Shown: piece by piece, positions 27,137 through 36,748 of the stretch
How positions within the stretch are numbered: position 1 is the stretch's first letter
Layout: every line of letters starts with the position of its first letter
From: Magnetococcus marinus MC-1
GTDB lineage: Bacteria > Pseudomonadota > Magnetococcia > Magnetococcales > Magnetococcaceae
Reading direction: 5' to 3'
Length of the DNA stretch: 64,000 nucleotides
Assembly (NCBI RefSeq): GCF_000014865.1
Contig: NC_008576.1
Span: 4,431,001 to 4,495,000 of the forward strand
The notes under the pieces: model-generated
Told to the model about the DNA's origin: nothing
The model's input: the letters and a program-made list of their open reading frames with translations, nothing else
The model's database searches: none
Translations under genes and position numbers: made by a program

Positions 27137-28015
27137 ATGCAAAAGATTGGATTCATAGGACTTGGTATTATGGGCTCTGCCATGGCCAACAGCTGCCACC
27201 ATGCAGGATACCAATTATGTGTATATAACCGAGGGCATGCTCGACTAAAACCCTTTATTGATCGGTCGATCCCCACCGCAGCAACACCCCAAGCATTGGC
27301 CACCCAGAGCGATTATATGGTGATTATGGTCAGCGACCCAGCCGCCTTGCTCGAAGTGCTGCAAGGTCCCGTCGGTGTATGTTCGGCGGATTTAACCGGC
27401 AAGGTGGTGATTAACGCCAGTACCGTCTCGGTGGAAGCCAGTCAGCAGGCGGCCACTCTGGTGGAACAGGTAGGCGGCGCTTTTCTTGACGCGCCTGTTT
27501 CTGGCAGTAAAATACCGGCACAAACAGGTAAATTGGTCTTTCTGGCGGGCGGGCATCACGCTGTCATACAGCGCTGCGAGCCCCTGTTGTTAAGCATGGG
27601 CAGTGCCGTGATCCCGTGTGGCGCGGTGGGGGATGGCACCCGCATGAAACTGGCCATGAATCTGTTAATGTCCGGCATGGTGCAAGCCCTGGCCGAAAGC
27701 CTGCTGTTGGTGCGCAACAGTGGCCTAGAGGATCAACTGTTCATGGATGCCATTAAAAATAGTGTGCTGTTCGCCCCCATCCTAGGTATGAAGGGGCAGG
27801 CCTTTTTAAACCGCGATTTTGAGCCCCACTTTCCCCTCCATCTTCTCTATAAGGATCTTAATTTAATCCATGCGCAAGCCCTTGAGCACCATGTCGCCCT
27901 GCCTGCGGGGGATGCCATACGTCAAGGTTATGCCCAAGCCATGCAGCAGGGCCTGGGTGGTCTGGATATTGCTGCAATCTTACAGGTGCTGGAAAAAGGC
28001 ATCGACACCCCATAA
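27137..28015 (+). CDS. Beta-hydroxyacid dehydrogenase family oxidoreductase
   Basis: 292 residues, the usual length. The nucleotide-binding loop is IGFIGLGIMGSAMA, followed by VYNRGHARLKPF. The substrate-binding signature is DAPVSGSKIPAQTGKL, and the catalytic Lys lies in GTRMKLAMNLLMSGM. The family contains 3-hydroxyisobutyrate, tartronate semialdehyde and glyoxylate/succinic semialdehyde reductases. The VYNR segment after the second strand leans towards NADPH use and a GLYR-like role, but this is inference. A TPR-sulfotransferase gene begins 12 bases later, so they are probably co-transcribed. Confidence 0.88.
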   Translation: MQKIGFIGLGIMGSAMANSCHHAGYQLCVYNRGHARLKPFIDRSIPTAATPQALATQSDYMVIMVSDPAALLEVLQGPVGVCSADLTGKVVINASTVSVEASQQAATLVEQVGGAFLDAPVSGSKIPAQTGKLVFLAGGHHAVIQRCEPLLLSMGSAVIPCGAVGDGTRMKLAMNLLMSGMVQALAESLLLVRNSGLEDQLFMDAIKNSVLFAPILGMKGQAFLNRDFEPHFPLHLLYKDLNLIHAQALEHHVALPAGDAIRQGYAQAMQQGLGGLDIAAILQVLEKGIDTP

Positions 28016-28027
28016 ACCCAAACCCTT

Positions 28028-29575
28028 ATGCCGCAGGTTTACATGATCTCCAGCCCCGCGACCCAACGGCTCAAACTGCTCCAGGATGCCCAAGAGCATC
28101 TGTTACGTGGCCGCTTGCCTACCGCGTGGAATATCCTGGATCGAGCACTAAGGAGCACACCGGGTGATGCCGCCATCCTATCTCTTATGGCGCAGATTCA
28201 ACGGCAACGCGGAGATTTGCCACTGAGTGAAAAACTGGCGCGCATGGCCATCGCCGCCCACCCTGAGGATGGTCAAGGTCACCTCGCCTTGGGCCATACT
28301 CTTGCTAAACAGGGGCGCAGCAGCGAAGCGGAAAAATGTTGGCAACAGGCCGCCATCCTTGATCCCACCAATCCAGAACCCCATCTGAGTATGGCGCAAC
28401 TGGCCGAGCAAGAAAAACGCTATATCGAGGCCGAAAGCGCCGCCGACCGCGCCTTAAGCCTGAAACCCGATCATCTTCAGGCCACCATGATCCGTGCCCG
28501 CTGTGATGCCATGCGCAACCAGCCAGACCAAGGGGCCAAGCGGCTGTTAAAACTCTCCACAGCCAGTATGTTGCCGGCTCAACGGGTGGACTATTATTTT
28601 GAGCTGGGGCACTTGCAACAGGATGCCCGACGTTATCAACAAGCCTTTGAAAGTTATAGCGAAGCAAACCGTCTGCAACACTTGACCGCCCAACCGAGCG
28701 AGAGCCCCCGTGCCGAGCAACTTATCCCCCAACTGGCGCAGTGGAGCGCAGCCTTACCGCCACCCAACCCCACGCCCATCGCAGCCCCAGGCAAACAGCC
28801 GGTTTTTATCATGGGCTATCCCCGCAGCGGCTTTACCCTGCTCAGCCAGATGTTGGCCGCCCACCCCCGATTGGTGGTTATGAGTGGCTATCGCCTGCCC
28901 AGCAGCCTGGTTGAGCGGCTGGCCCCCCATAGCTACCCCAGCGGTTTGGCCCAGTTGGACCCGCCTACGCTGGCGGCCATGCGTCAACTCTACTTCAAGC
29001 ATGTTCAGCGCATTATCGGGGCGCTACCAGCCCCCGCTACTTTGGTGGATATGCACCCCTTGCATATTTTGGATCTGCCCATGATCCAGCGACTTTTCCC
29101 CCATGCCGCCATTATTCACCTCACCCGTCACCCCATGGATGCAGCGCTACAATGCTTTATCCGTCACACCCACGCCCATGATCCCGCAACCGTGATGGTG
29201 CGCTCCCTGCACGAGGCTGTCGCGCTTTATGTCGCCATGATGAATCTCTTAAACGCCTCGCTGCGCCTACAGCCTGCTACCCTGCACACCCTGCGCTATG
29301 AGTCCATCGTCGAAAACATGCCCATGGCGGTGCAGACCCTCTTAACCCGACTGAATATTCCCTGGGATGACGCCATCCACCGCTACCGGGGCGTGCCCAT
29401 GCGGCGCTTGTTTAATGCCCAGGGCAGCCTGCCCGAAGCCCCCCCGCTACATAGCCGTCAAGTGGCATTATGGCCGGTTTTTCATAGTTATCTGCGCCCT
29501 TTCATACCCCTGCTCGACCCCTATGCCCACTATTTGGGTTTTACCAAACCCAGCACGGTGGCACCCCGCCGATAA
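28028..29575 (+). CDS. TPR protein with sulfotransferase domain
   Basis: 515 residues. The N-terminal 230 residues form TPR-like helical repeats (GDAAILSLMAQIQRQRG, GQGHLALGHTLAKQGRSSEA, PEPHLSMAQLAEQEKRY). The C-terminal half opens with the PAPS-binding loop PVFIMGYPRSGFTLLSQML and has a second conserved block HLTRHPMDAALQCFIRH. Such fusions transfer sulfate from PAPS, or act on Tyr or glycan targets brought by the TPRs. The acceptor here is unknown. A His is present in the region expected for the catalytic base, but I cannot place it firmly. It is co-directional with the dehydrogenase and ends at a strong terminator. Confidence 0.85.
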   Translation: MPQVYMISSPATQRLKLLQDAQEHLLRGRLPTAWNILDRALRSTPGDAAILSLMAQIQRQRGDLPLSEKLARMAIAAHPEDGQGHLALGHTLAKQGRSSEAEKCWQQAAILDPTNPEPHLSMAQLAEQEKRYIEAESAADRALSLKPDHLQATMIRARCDAMRNQPDQGAKRLLKLSTASMLPAQRVDYYFELGHLQQDARRYQQAFESYSEANRLQHLTAQPSESPRAEQLIPQLAQWSAALPPPNPTPIAAPGKQPVFIMGYPRSGFTLLSQMLAAHPRLVVMSGYRLPSSLVERLAPHSYPSGLAQLDPPTLAAMRQLYFKHVQRIIGALPAPATLVDMHPLHILDLPMIQRLFPHAAIIHLTRHPMDAALQCFIRHTHAHDPATVMVRSLHEAVALYVAMMNLLNASLRLQPATLHTLRYESIVENMPMAVQTLLTRLNIPWDDAIHRYRGVPMRRLFNAQGSLPEAPPLHSRQVALWPVFHSYLRPFIPLLDPYAHYLGFTKPSTVAPRR

Positions 29576-29594
29576 AGCTATGCAACCCCATAAT

Positions 29595-29633
29595 AAAAAA
29601 GGCCCAACCCCCGAAGGGGCTGGGCCTTTTTTA
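29595..29633. terminator. Bidirectional terminator
   Basis: AAAAAAGGCCCA, CCCC, the tetraloop CGAA, GGGG, and TGGGCCTTTTTT form a strong stem with A/T tracts on both sides. It lies between the convergent sulfotransferase and cytochrome c genes and serves both. Confidence 0.9.
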
Positions 29634-29660
29634 TCTTAGCAGGCTCAAAACAAAGAGAGC

Positions 29661-30068
29661 TTACTTATTGTTGCTAAGGAACTCAATGATCGCAGCACGC
29701 TCATCGGCTTTATCCGCACCCTTGAGCTTGAAGGTCATCTTGGACTTGGCTTTGGCATCGCCCAACACCCGTTGCAAGAACTTGGTGGGATCTTGGAGAT
29801 ACTCGTCAATCAGAGCGGCGTCCCATACCACACCCTTAGCGCCAACGTCTGGCAGCACAGAGCTCTTGTTATATTTGAAATCAGCGTTGCTACCAGCAGC
29901 ACTGCCTACGATACCAAACAGGTTGGGACCTTGCTTGCCTTTTTTGCCCGCTTCCCAGGTGTGACAAGCGCGGCACTTGTTCATAACTGCGTCATCGGCA
30001 GCGTGAGCAGAACCAGCGAAACCAACAACGGTCAACGCAGCGGCGAGGGCAATGTGGGAAAACTTCAT
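29661..30068 (-). CDS. Periplasmic class I c-type cytochrome
   Basis: 135 residues. The signal peptide ends Ala-His-Ala before ADDAVMNK. Heme is attached at CRACH (Cys32, Cys35, His36), with an axial Met in SKMTFKLKG. The size and the GPNLFGIVGS segment match small cytochrome c2/c-550-like electron carriers. A strong GGAGG lies upstream of the ATG. It probably shuttles electrons between a bc1-type complex and a terminal oxidase or reductase in the periplasm. None of those are in this window. Confidence 0.93.
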   Translation of the reverse strand: MKFSHIALAAALTVVGFAGSAHAADDAVMNKCRACHTWEAGKKGKQGPNLFGIVGSAAGSNADFKYNKSSVLPDVGAKGVVWDAALIDEYLQDPTKFLQRVLGDAKAKSKMTFKLKGADKADERAAIIEFLSNNK

Positions 30069-30370
30069 GTCTAAGTTCCTCCAAAAACTACGGAAATGTA
30101 GAGTCAGATTGTTGAGCCTGAGTTGCGGATTCTAGCCCATTTGTTGCTTTGGGCCAACAAAAAAGGGGGCTTAGCCTGCTAACTGACGCCACATTTTCTG
30201 TTTTGGCAGCCACAATCCATCCATTTAAGCCATTATTCTACCACATCTATTTGTGGTATCCAGGCATGTTATAGAGAAGGGCATTTTTTTATTCAACACA
30301 TCCTCTTTAACACCGCCTTATCTTATTTTATGTAAAGGCTAGAGCTGTTTTGTTGCCCAGCACGCTCCAA
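30069..30370. other. Promoter region of the cytochrome gene
   Basis: About 300 bases with the ribosome site next to 30068 and AT-rich sequence around 30280-30350. No gene or clear operator is seen. Confidence 0.4.
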
Positions 30371-30411
30371 AAAAAAGACCACCTCGTTTTTTTTTCAAGG
30401 TGGTCTTTTTT
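30371..30411. terminator. Bidirectional terminator after phoU
   Basis: AAAAAAGACCACCT (30371-30384) pairs with AGGTGGTCTTTTTT (30398-30411) around a T-rich loop. On the minus strand it ends the phoU transcript 23 bases past the stop. Confidence 0.88.
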
Positions 30412-30433
30412 GCACTACCCGTTAGGATTGGCC

Positions 30434-31144
30434 CTAACCCATCATGTGGGGGGTGGCATCCGCTTTGGGCCGGGGCTCACGTACAGGCTCGCCCGTGATC
30501 ATAAAGTAGATATCTTCTACCACATCGGTAAGATGATCACCCAGACGCTCCATATCCCGCGCCATGAACAGCAGGTGGCTCGCCCCGATGACCTCTTGGC
30601 TGTGGGTTGACATATGCTGCAAGGTTTCACTAAACGCCGCATTGTTCAGCAAATCAATCTCTTCATCCCCACTCCATACCCGTAACGCTTTACCCACGTC
30701 CCGGTTGGTATAAGCAACCACGCTATCCTTAATCGCCTCCGCCAGACGCACGGCCATCTGTATGACGGGCTCAATGGTGCAGCTGAGGTTTTGGTTGCTT
30801 AGGGTGTGAATCCGCCGCGCGACATCTTTGGTATAATCCCCCATCCGCTCCAGATGGTGGGCCATGCGCATGGCGGCAACCGTGGCGCGTAAATCCACCG
30901 CGACCGGCTGGCGCAGCGCGATAAAACGCAGCGCCAAGCGCTCCACCTCGGTTAACATGGTGGTGAGCTTGGCATCCTCCACCACCACACCATCGGAGAA
31001 CTCTGAACGCATACCACGCAGAGCCTCAATCACACTATCTAACTGCTGGCCTACTTGCGCCAACATACGCAGAATATGGTTTTCAATCTCGACCAAATCG
31101 CTGTCTACCACGCGAAAGGTGTGTTTTGCTAAAGGCGCATTCAT
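30434..31144 (-). CDS. phoU: Phosphate transport regulatory protein PhoU
   Basis: 236 residues, two PhoU helical-bundle repeats. Metal-binding acidic clusters are visible in MRMAHHLERMGDYTKDVARR (first repeat) and LLFMARDMERLGDHLTDVVED (second repeat), the family's E-R-x-G-D-H/Y signature. PhoU links the Pst transporter to the PhoR kinase and represses the Pho response when phosphate is high. No pst, phoB or phoR genes are adjacent, so it is a detached phoU. A Pho-box-like repeat lies about 200 bases upstream. Confidence 0.95.
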   Translation of the reverse strand: MNAPLAKHTFRVVDSDLVEIENHILRMLAQVGQQLDSVIEALRGMRSEFSDGVVVEDAKLTTMLTEVERLALRFIALRQPVAVDLRATVAAMRMAHHLERMGDYTKDVARRIHTLSNQNLSCTIEPVIQMAVRLAEAIKDSVVAYTNRDVGKALRVWSGDEEIDLLNNAAFSETLQHMSTHSQEVIGASHLLFMARDMERLGDHLTDVVEDIYFMITGEPVREPRPKADATPHMMG

Positions 31145-31594
31145 CGGCTGGCCTCCTTGGCTTTTTCAAGGGAGGGATTCCTCACCTCCTCTAATGTGGC
31201 ACTATGTGGCAAAATCATATTGGGTTTGATCTGCCTTCCCTTAACCAGATCCACAAAAGCCTTTAAGATACACGAATCATGGTCTTATATTGGCTTATCC
31301 AACCATTTCCGCAAGCTTCTGTTCCCTGAATAGACTTTATAATGTCACACAAATTTCACAATGTCGACAGAAAAATGTCACTTTGCTCCTGTAAGTCACT
31401 TTTCTATGCCAGCACGGCCAACTGTTGCACCGGTTGCATCGCGCCCTCTCTTTGATGTACGCCTTTACACCCCACACCACAAGAGCGCAGCCCGATGAGA
31501 GCTGCGCCCTTTGCAGTTGTGAGACACGTGACGGGGAGGCATCGACGTCCGCATCCCGCCCTGCCCCAAACCATCCTCCCTGATGGCTGGTCCC
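31145..31594. promoter_or_regulatory. phoU upstream region with Pho-box-like repeat
   Basis: TGTCACA (31343-31349), four bases, then TTTCACA (31354-31360) resembles the 7-4-7 direct-repeat layout of PhoB sites, though its orientation points away from phoU. A hairpin of AGCGCAG with CTGCGC (about 31485-31507) could lie at the 3' end of the acyl-CoA synthetase transcript. No gene is seen. Confidence 0.3.
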
Positions 31595-33361
31595 TTAGTG
31601 CCCAACGTAGAGCTGGGCAATGACATCCTGATACTGCTGTATGACAGCCGTACGTTTTACCTTTAATGTCGGTGTTAACAGTCCATTTTCAACCGTCCAT
31701 GGCGCCACCGTGGCGGCCCGCATAATCTCCGCATAGCGGGGAAAACGATGCAACCGGTCGTTCATACGCGCCACCAATGCCATCTCATCCAAGGTCACAC
31801 CCTGGGCGATTTCGCTATTAAGCACCACCAACGCCGCCAAATAGGGATAACCCTCCCCCACCACCAGCACTTGCGCAAACAGCGGATCCGCAAGAATTGC
31901 CCCTTCTACATCCCCAGGGGGGATTTTGCGGCCCGTGGCTGTCACCAAAATCTCCTTTAACCGCCCCACCACCTTAATGTGGCCCGCCGCATCCAGCTCC
32001 CCTTTATCCCCAGTGTGGTACCACCCCTCTTGATCAATCACTCGGCGGGTTGCCCTGGGATTGTGCCAATAACCGCTCATGACACTGGCCCCTTTTACAC
32101 AGAGCTCCCCTTGCGCGTCGATGCGCACCTGTACACCCGGCAGGGGTTGTCCAACGCTGCTGGGCTCATTATCCCCAGGGGTGTTGACACTCACCACCGG
32201 GGCTGTTTCCGTCAAACCATAGCCCTGCACCAATGGCAAGCCCAGACCCAGGAAAAATCGCGAGATGTGGGGATCTAATGCAGCCCCCCCCGACACCGCT
32301 AGGCGCAGACGACCCCCCAATTTTTTGAGCAATTTATGGGCGACCAAGGGCTTAACGAGGGGCCATAATAAACCTTTAAGGTGCAACCCCCTACGCCCTT
32401 GCTGGTGTTCAAAATGGTCCCAACCACTCTCCACAGTGTGCTGAAACAGTCGCACCTTCCACTCTGGGGCATGCTGCAACTTGGCCTGTACCTCGCCGTG
32501 AATGCGCTCAAAAATGCGGGGCACCGAAATCAGTACGGTTGGCTGCATCACCGCCAGATCTTCAGAAAGGTAGGGAATACCCCGTGAAAAGGCCACCTCA
32601 CAACCGGCCATCATGGGCAGATAACACCCCGCCGTGCGCTCCAACGCATGGGAGAGGGGTAGAAAAGAGAGAAACCGATCATCGGTATAGGCCCGTATCC
32701 GCGCCAGCGCCGCTGAGGCATTGGAGAGGAGATTACGGTGGCTCAACATCACCCCCTTGGGTGGACCGGTGGTGCCCGAGGTGTAGACCAAGGTCGCCAA
32801 ACCGTGGGGATCGGTGGCCCCCGCCACTCGCAACCAAGTTTGCTTACCCTGGGGTAGCCAATCTCCAGCCGCCACACAATCCCCACAGCTTTCACTACAG
32901 TGGCCCTGTAATACAACCACGCGCTTAAGCTGCCTTAACTGAGCCAAGTGGGGCTTTAAGCTCTGCAATTGGCGCTCATCCTCCACCAGTAACAGTTTAA
33001 CCCCGGCATCCTTGAGGATATAGACCATCGCTTCGGGCCGGTCGTGGGGATAGAGTGGCACCACCACCAAGCCCAAACTCATGGCCGCCACATCGAACAG
33101 CACCCACTCCATACGGTTGGGCATGCAGATGGCCACCCGACTGCCCTGCTTTAGCCGCTCATTTCTGAGCGCCGCTTGCCACTGCGCCGCCTGCCGGGCC
33201 GCTTGCTGCCAAGTATGCGGCTCCCAACGGGGGGCGCGATCCTCGGCAAACTGCCAATAGGCGATACCCTGGGGCGTCCGCTCACAGCGTATGCGGAACA
33301 GGTCCGGTAGGGTGGGTGTTTGCTGTAACGGTATCAGATCGGTGCCATGATGCATCCACAT
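31595..33361 (-). CDS. Long-chain acyl-CoA synthetase (AMP-forming)
   Basis: 588 residues. The ATP/AMP signature LVYTSGTTGPPKGVMLSH is clear, followed by VQGYGLTETAPVVSVNTPG, the adenylate-binding YHTGDKGELDAAG, and KVVGRLKEILVTATGRKI. The C-terminus has LTPTLKVKR with the expected catalytic Lys region. It activates fatty acids to acyl-CoA at the inner membrane, feeding the beta-oxidation enzymes encoded upstream on the same strand. Its N-terminus overlaps the 3' end of the FadJ-like gene by about 80 bases in another frame. An alternative ATG two codons in reduces this only slightly. It is the last gene of the operon. Confidence 0.9.
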   Translation of the reverse strand: MWMHHGTDLIPLQQTPTLPDLFRIRCERTPQGIAYWQFAEDRAPRWEPHTWQQAARQAAQWQAALRNERLKQGSRVAICMPNRMEWVLFDVAAMSLGLVVVPLYPHDRPEAMVYILKDAGVKLLLVEDERQLQSLKPHLAQLRQLKRVVVLQGHCSESCGDCVAAGDWLPQGKQTWLRVAGATDPHGLATLVYTSGTTGPPKGVMLSHRNLLSNASAALARIRAYTDDRFLSFLPLSHALERTAGCYLPMMAGCEVAFSRGIPYLSEDLAVMQPTVLISVPRIFERIHGEVQAKLQHAPEWKVRLFQHTVESGWDHFEHQQGRRGLHLKGLLWPLVKPLVAHKLLKKLGGRLRLAVSGGAALDPHISRFFLGLGLPLVQGYGLTETAPVVSVNTPGDNEPSSVGQPLPGVQVRIDAQGELCVKGASVMSGYWHNPRATRRVIDQEGWYHTGDKGELDAAGHIKVVGRLKEILVTATGRKIPPGDVEGAILADPLFAQVLVVGEGYPYLAALVVLNSEIAQGVTLDEMALVARMNDRLHRFPRYAEIMRAATVAPWTVENGLLTPTLKVKRTAVIQQYQDVIAQLYVGH

Positions 33362-35435
33362 GACGCGCCTCCCTCTCTTGTAACCAACGCCTCAGGCTGG
33401 GCGCCATCCACCCACTATGGGGGGCAAAGCGGCTACCAAAGTGCGCCTCTAACTCCTTAAATAGAGCGATGATGGAGACCTCTCCGGTGCGGGCCGCATA
33501 AGCCATAGGCCCCCCACGGAAGGGCGCAAAGCCAGTGCCGAACACCATGCCTGCATCCACCAGATCCGCATCCGCCACCACCCCCTCTTGTAAAATGGCC
33601 GCAGCCTCATTAAGCATGGGCAATATCAGCCGGTAGGTAATATCCCGCTCCTCCATAAAGGCGCGTCCCCGACTGCCCGGCTTGGCCCGTCCCCGCCCAT
33701 AGCGGTAAAAACCCGCACCGCTCTTGCGCCCCAATTGACCGGCACTGACCAGCTCCAACAACCGCTGCGGTACACCGCCACCCACACTACCCACCAGCTC
33801 CCGTGCCACCGCCTTGCAGACATCCAACCCCACCGCATCGGCCAGCGCCAACGGCCCCATGGGCATACCAAAGTCCATGGCCGCTTTATCAATGCGGCGC
33901 ATATCCACCCCCTCATCCACCATGCGCACAGCCTCCATCAGATAGGGCATCAACACACGGTTGACCAAAAATCCCGGACGGCTCTTAACCGGTAGCGGCA
34001 AACGTTGGATCGCATGCACAAAGCGATAACCCATCTGTAACGCCTGCATGCTGGTCTGGGGACCCTCCACCACCTCCACCAGCGGCATACGTGCGACAGG
34101 ATTAAAAAAGTGCAAACCCAAAAGCTGCTGGGGACGTTTTAAGCCCTGGGCCAAGGTCTGTAGTGGTATGGCCGAGGTGTTGGTGGCCAACAAGGCATGC
34201 TCGCGCATACGCGGCTCCAGCGCGGCGTAGAGCTGCTGCTTGGCCGTCACATCCTCAAAAATCGCCTCAATGACCAGATCCGCATGACACACCCCATCGC
34301 CCCGCTGGTCGGGCATCAAGCGATCCAACAAATCCCGCGTGGCCAGCCTATCCAAACGTTTTTTGCGGGCCAGTTGAGTGGCCTCTTGCAGCGCCCGCCC
34401 CAGCAGCTCGGTGGAGAGCCCTTGCAGCGACACCTGCATACCCTGCAAGGCACACCACACCGCAATGGCCCGCCCCATCACCCCATCCCCAACCACATGC
34501 ACATGGCGGGGGATGGCACCATCAGCGGTTTTTGCCAAACCCTTCAGACGATCCTTAAGATGGAACAAACGCACCAACTGTTGGGTGGTGTGGCTGCCCA
34601 TCAATGGTGCCACCGCCTGCTGTTCACCCAGCATCGCTTGCCCATGGTCCGCCATGTTCAAACGCCAATGCTTGAGCAGCGCGTGAGGGGCTGGATAGTG
34701 TTCCAAAGGCGCCTTTTTGTTCACTTGGCGGGTCATCACCGCCGCCGCCACCCAGCGCCATGTGGGCCGACTCAAGAGCCGATCCAGCAGGCTACGCCGT
34801 CGCGCCTTGGGGGGATGGCTGAGCATATCCCGAGCGGCTCGTACCATGAGCCGTTGCGGCGACAGTTCGTGTACCACACCCAACTGCAACGCCTGTTTGG
34901 GGTGGAGCAGCTGCCCATTGAGCATCATCTGCATGGCGGGCAGCTCACCAATGGCGCGGGTCAAGCGCCAGGTACCACCCCAAGCGGGAAAGATCCCCAA
35001 CTGCACCTCGGGCAAGCCGATACGGGTGTTCCCATCCTGGCAGGCAATGCGATAGTCACAACTTAATGCCAATTCCAGCCCACCCCCCATACAGTGACCA
35101 TGGATTAGGGCTAGGGTTGGATACGGGGTTTGTGCCAGACGATCCATCACCCGTTGGCCCGCCGCAATAAGCGCCTGAGCCTCATGCAGGTGCTGCATCT
35201 CTGCAAAACTCTGAATATCCGCCCCGGCAAAAAAACCCGCTGGTTTGGCCGACTGAATCACTAAGGCTGCCGGTGCCCATTTTTCCAGTTGCAGCAAAAG
35301 GGTGTTCAGCTCTTCCAACACCCCACGCGAGAGCAGATTGGCGCTGCGCTCCGGTTGATCCGCCGTGAGCCACACTACCCCTGCATCATCCCGTTCCCAA
35401 TGCCAATAATATCCTACACAGCTCGGCGTTTTCAT
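33282..35435 (-). CDS. fadJ: Bifunctional enoyl-CoA hydratase/3-hydroxyacyl-CoA dehydrogenase (FadJ/FadB-like)
   Basis: 717 residues. The N-terminal crotonase half has oxyanion-hole motifs AGFFAGADIQ and GHCMGGGLELALSCDYRIA, and the second catalytic Glu in GLPEVQLGIFPAWGG. The Rossmann half begins HVHVVGDGVMGRAIAVW, unusual in having Gly-Asp-Gly where Gly-Ala-Gly is common, and carries the catalytic His in GLHFFNPVARMPLVEVVEG. Two C-terminal dehydrogenase subdomains follow (PGFLVNRVLMPY; GAGFYRYG). It performs steps two and three of beta-oxidation and should form a complex with the thiolase encoded just upstream, which it overlaps by 4 bases (ATGA). FadB and FadJ cannot be told apart with confidence here. 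Confidence 0.92.
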   Translation of the reverse strand: MKTPSCVGYYWHWERDDAGVVWLTADQPERSANLLSRGVLEELNTLLLQLEKWAPAALVIQSAKPAGFFAGADIQSFAEMQHLHEAQALIAAGQRVMDRLAQTPYPTLALIHGHCMGGGLELALSCDYRIACQDGNTRIGLPEVQLGIFPAWGGTWRLTRAIGELPAMQMMLNGQLLHPKQALQLGVVHELSPQRLMVRAARDMLSHPPKARRRSLLDRLLSRPTWRWVAAAVMTRQVNKKAPLEHYPAPHALLKHWRLNMADHGQAMLGEQQAVAPLMGSHTTQQLVRLFHLKDRLKGLAKTADGAIPRHVHVVGDGVMGRAIAVWCALQGMQVSLQGLSTELLGRALQEATQLARKKRLDRLATRDLLDRLMPDQRGDGVCHADLVIEAIFEDVTAKQQLYAALEPRMREHALLATNTSAIPLQTLAQGLKRPQQLLGLHFFNPVARMPLVEVVEGPQTSMQALQMGYRFVHAIQRLPLPVKSRPGFLVNRVLMPYLMEAVRMVDEGVDMRRIDKAAMDFGMPMGPLALADAVGLDVCKAVARELVGSVGGGVPQRLLELVSAGQLGRKSGAGFYRYGRGRAKPGSRGRAFMEERDITYRLILPMLNEAAAILQEGVVADADLVDAGMVFGTGFAPFRGGPMAYAARTGEVSIIALFKELEAHFGSRFAPHSGWMAPSLRRWLQEREARHVDASWHRSDTVTANTHPTGPVPHTL

Positions 35436-36748
35436 GACGGACCTCCCATGCCTTCCACCAGCATCGCGCCACCCTGCCCCCCACCGATACAGAGGGCGGC
35501 AATACCACGTTTCAGATGGCGCTGCCCCAAGGCGTGCAGCAGATGCAATACAATGCGGGCACCACTGGCCCCCACCGGATGGCCCAAACTCACCGCGCCA
35601 CCGTCCACATTAAGACGGGCAGGATTCATATGCCCCAGAGCATGATCCACCCCCAACATCTGGGCACAATAGTCCCCATCGGCCAGTGCTTCACTACAGG
35701 CCATCACCTGGGCAGCAAAGGCTTCGTTGATCTCCCACAGATCAATGGCACTCATATCCCATTCCAGCTCTTGCAATAATGGCGCGATGGCGTGGGCTGG
35801 TCCCAACCCCATCTGCTCCGGTGCCAACCCCACCCACTGGGCCGGATAGAGCTTGCCCAACGGGGTAAGCTGGTAGTGTTCAACCATGGCCTCACTGGCC
35901 AACAGCAGCAGCGCAGCGCCATCGGTAATCTGGGCACTGTTGCCCGCTGTGATGCGGCCATGGGGCGGTTCAAAAGCCGGTTTAAGCTTGGCCAGCTTCT
36001 CCTCCTGGCTATCGGGCCGTATGCCATCATCCTGGGCGTAGATCTGCCCTTGCGCATCGTAGAGCGGCGTCACCTCGGCGGCCATGCGCCCCTCCTCCCA
36101 CGCCGCCGCCGCCCGTTGATGACTGCGCACCGCATAGGCATCCATGCTCTCCCGCTCAATACCAAAGCGGTAGGCCAGATTCTCCGCCGTCTGCCCCATG
36201 GAGAGGCCGGTGGTGGGATCGGTCAACCCCTTCAATAGCGTGATAACCGGTGCCATAAAACCGGGACGCCACCCCAGCAGGGTACGCAACTTGGCCAACG
36301 GTGTACGACTGCGCACCAGTTGCCCCATCCAACGGCTATAACGGCTGTTAAACTGCAACGGCGCACGGGACATTGCCTCCACCCCACCGGCCAAAATCAA
36401 CGCCGCCTCACCCCGGCCAATGCGCCGCACCGCCGTATCCAACGCCTGCATGCCCGAACCACAGTTGCGCTGCACCGTCCACGCTGGGGTGCGCACCGCA
36501 CACCCCAGCCGTAAGGCTACCACCCGCGCAATATTCACCTCATCGGCCGCCGGGGAGACACAGCCCAAAATCACCTCATCCAAGGCATCCGCATGAAAGG
36601 GTTGCCGCATCAACAACGCACGCCCCGCCTGCACCCCTAAATCCGCCGCACTGAAAGGATTTGGCCCCCCTGTGGTTTTGAGAAAAGGGGTACGCATCCC
36701 ATCAATCACATAGACCGGTTGCATCTTGTTTTGCTCGGTGGGTTTCAT
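35432..36748 (-). CDS. fadI: Acetyl-CoA acyltransferase (thiolase)
   Basis: About 438 residues. The start at 36746-36748 overlaps the FadE stop as ATGA and follows a strong GGAGG. The in-frame extension to 36772 is not needed. The nucleophile Cys lies in QRNCGSGMQALD, the conserved His in GGAVSLGHPVGASGARIV, and the second Cys in AALCIGGGQGGAML. It cleaves 3-ketoacyl-CoA in the last beta-oxidation step. Length and context (next to a FadJ-like subunit) fit FadI better than FadA, but this is a soft call. Confidence 0.92.
   Translation of the reverse strand: MKPTEQNKMQPVYVIDGMRTPFLKTTGGPNPFSAADLGVQAGRALLMRQPFHADALDEVILGCVSPAADEVNIARVVALRLGCAVRTPAWTVQRNCGSGMQALDTAVRRIGRGEAALILAGGVEAMSRAPLQFNSRYSRWMGQLVRSRTPLAKLRTLLGWRPGFMAPVITLLKGLTDPTTGLSMGQTAENLAYRFGIERESMDAYAVRSHQRAAAAWEEGRMAAEVTPLYDAQGQIYAQDDGIRPDSQEEKLAKLKPAFEPPHGRITAGNSAQITDGAALLLLASEAMVEHYQLTPLGKLYPAQWVGLAPEQMGLGPAHAIAPLLQELEWDMSAIDLWEINEAFAAQVMACSEALADGDYCAQMLGVDHALGHMNPARLNVDGGAVSLGHPVGASGARIVLHLLHALGQRHLKRGIAALCIGGGQGGAMLVEGMGGPS

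Noticed and set aside
34197-35066. Long frame opposite the FadJ-like gene (289 residues)
   Set aside because: Antisense to conserved crotonase and dehydrogenase motifs, no ribosome site and Gln/His-rich shadow composition.
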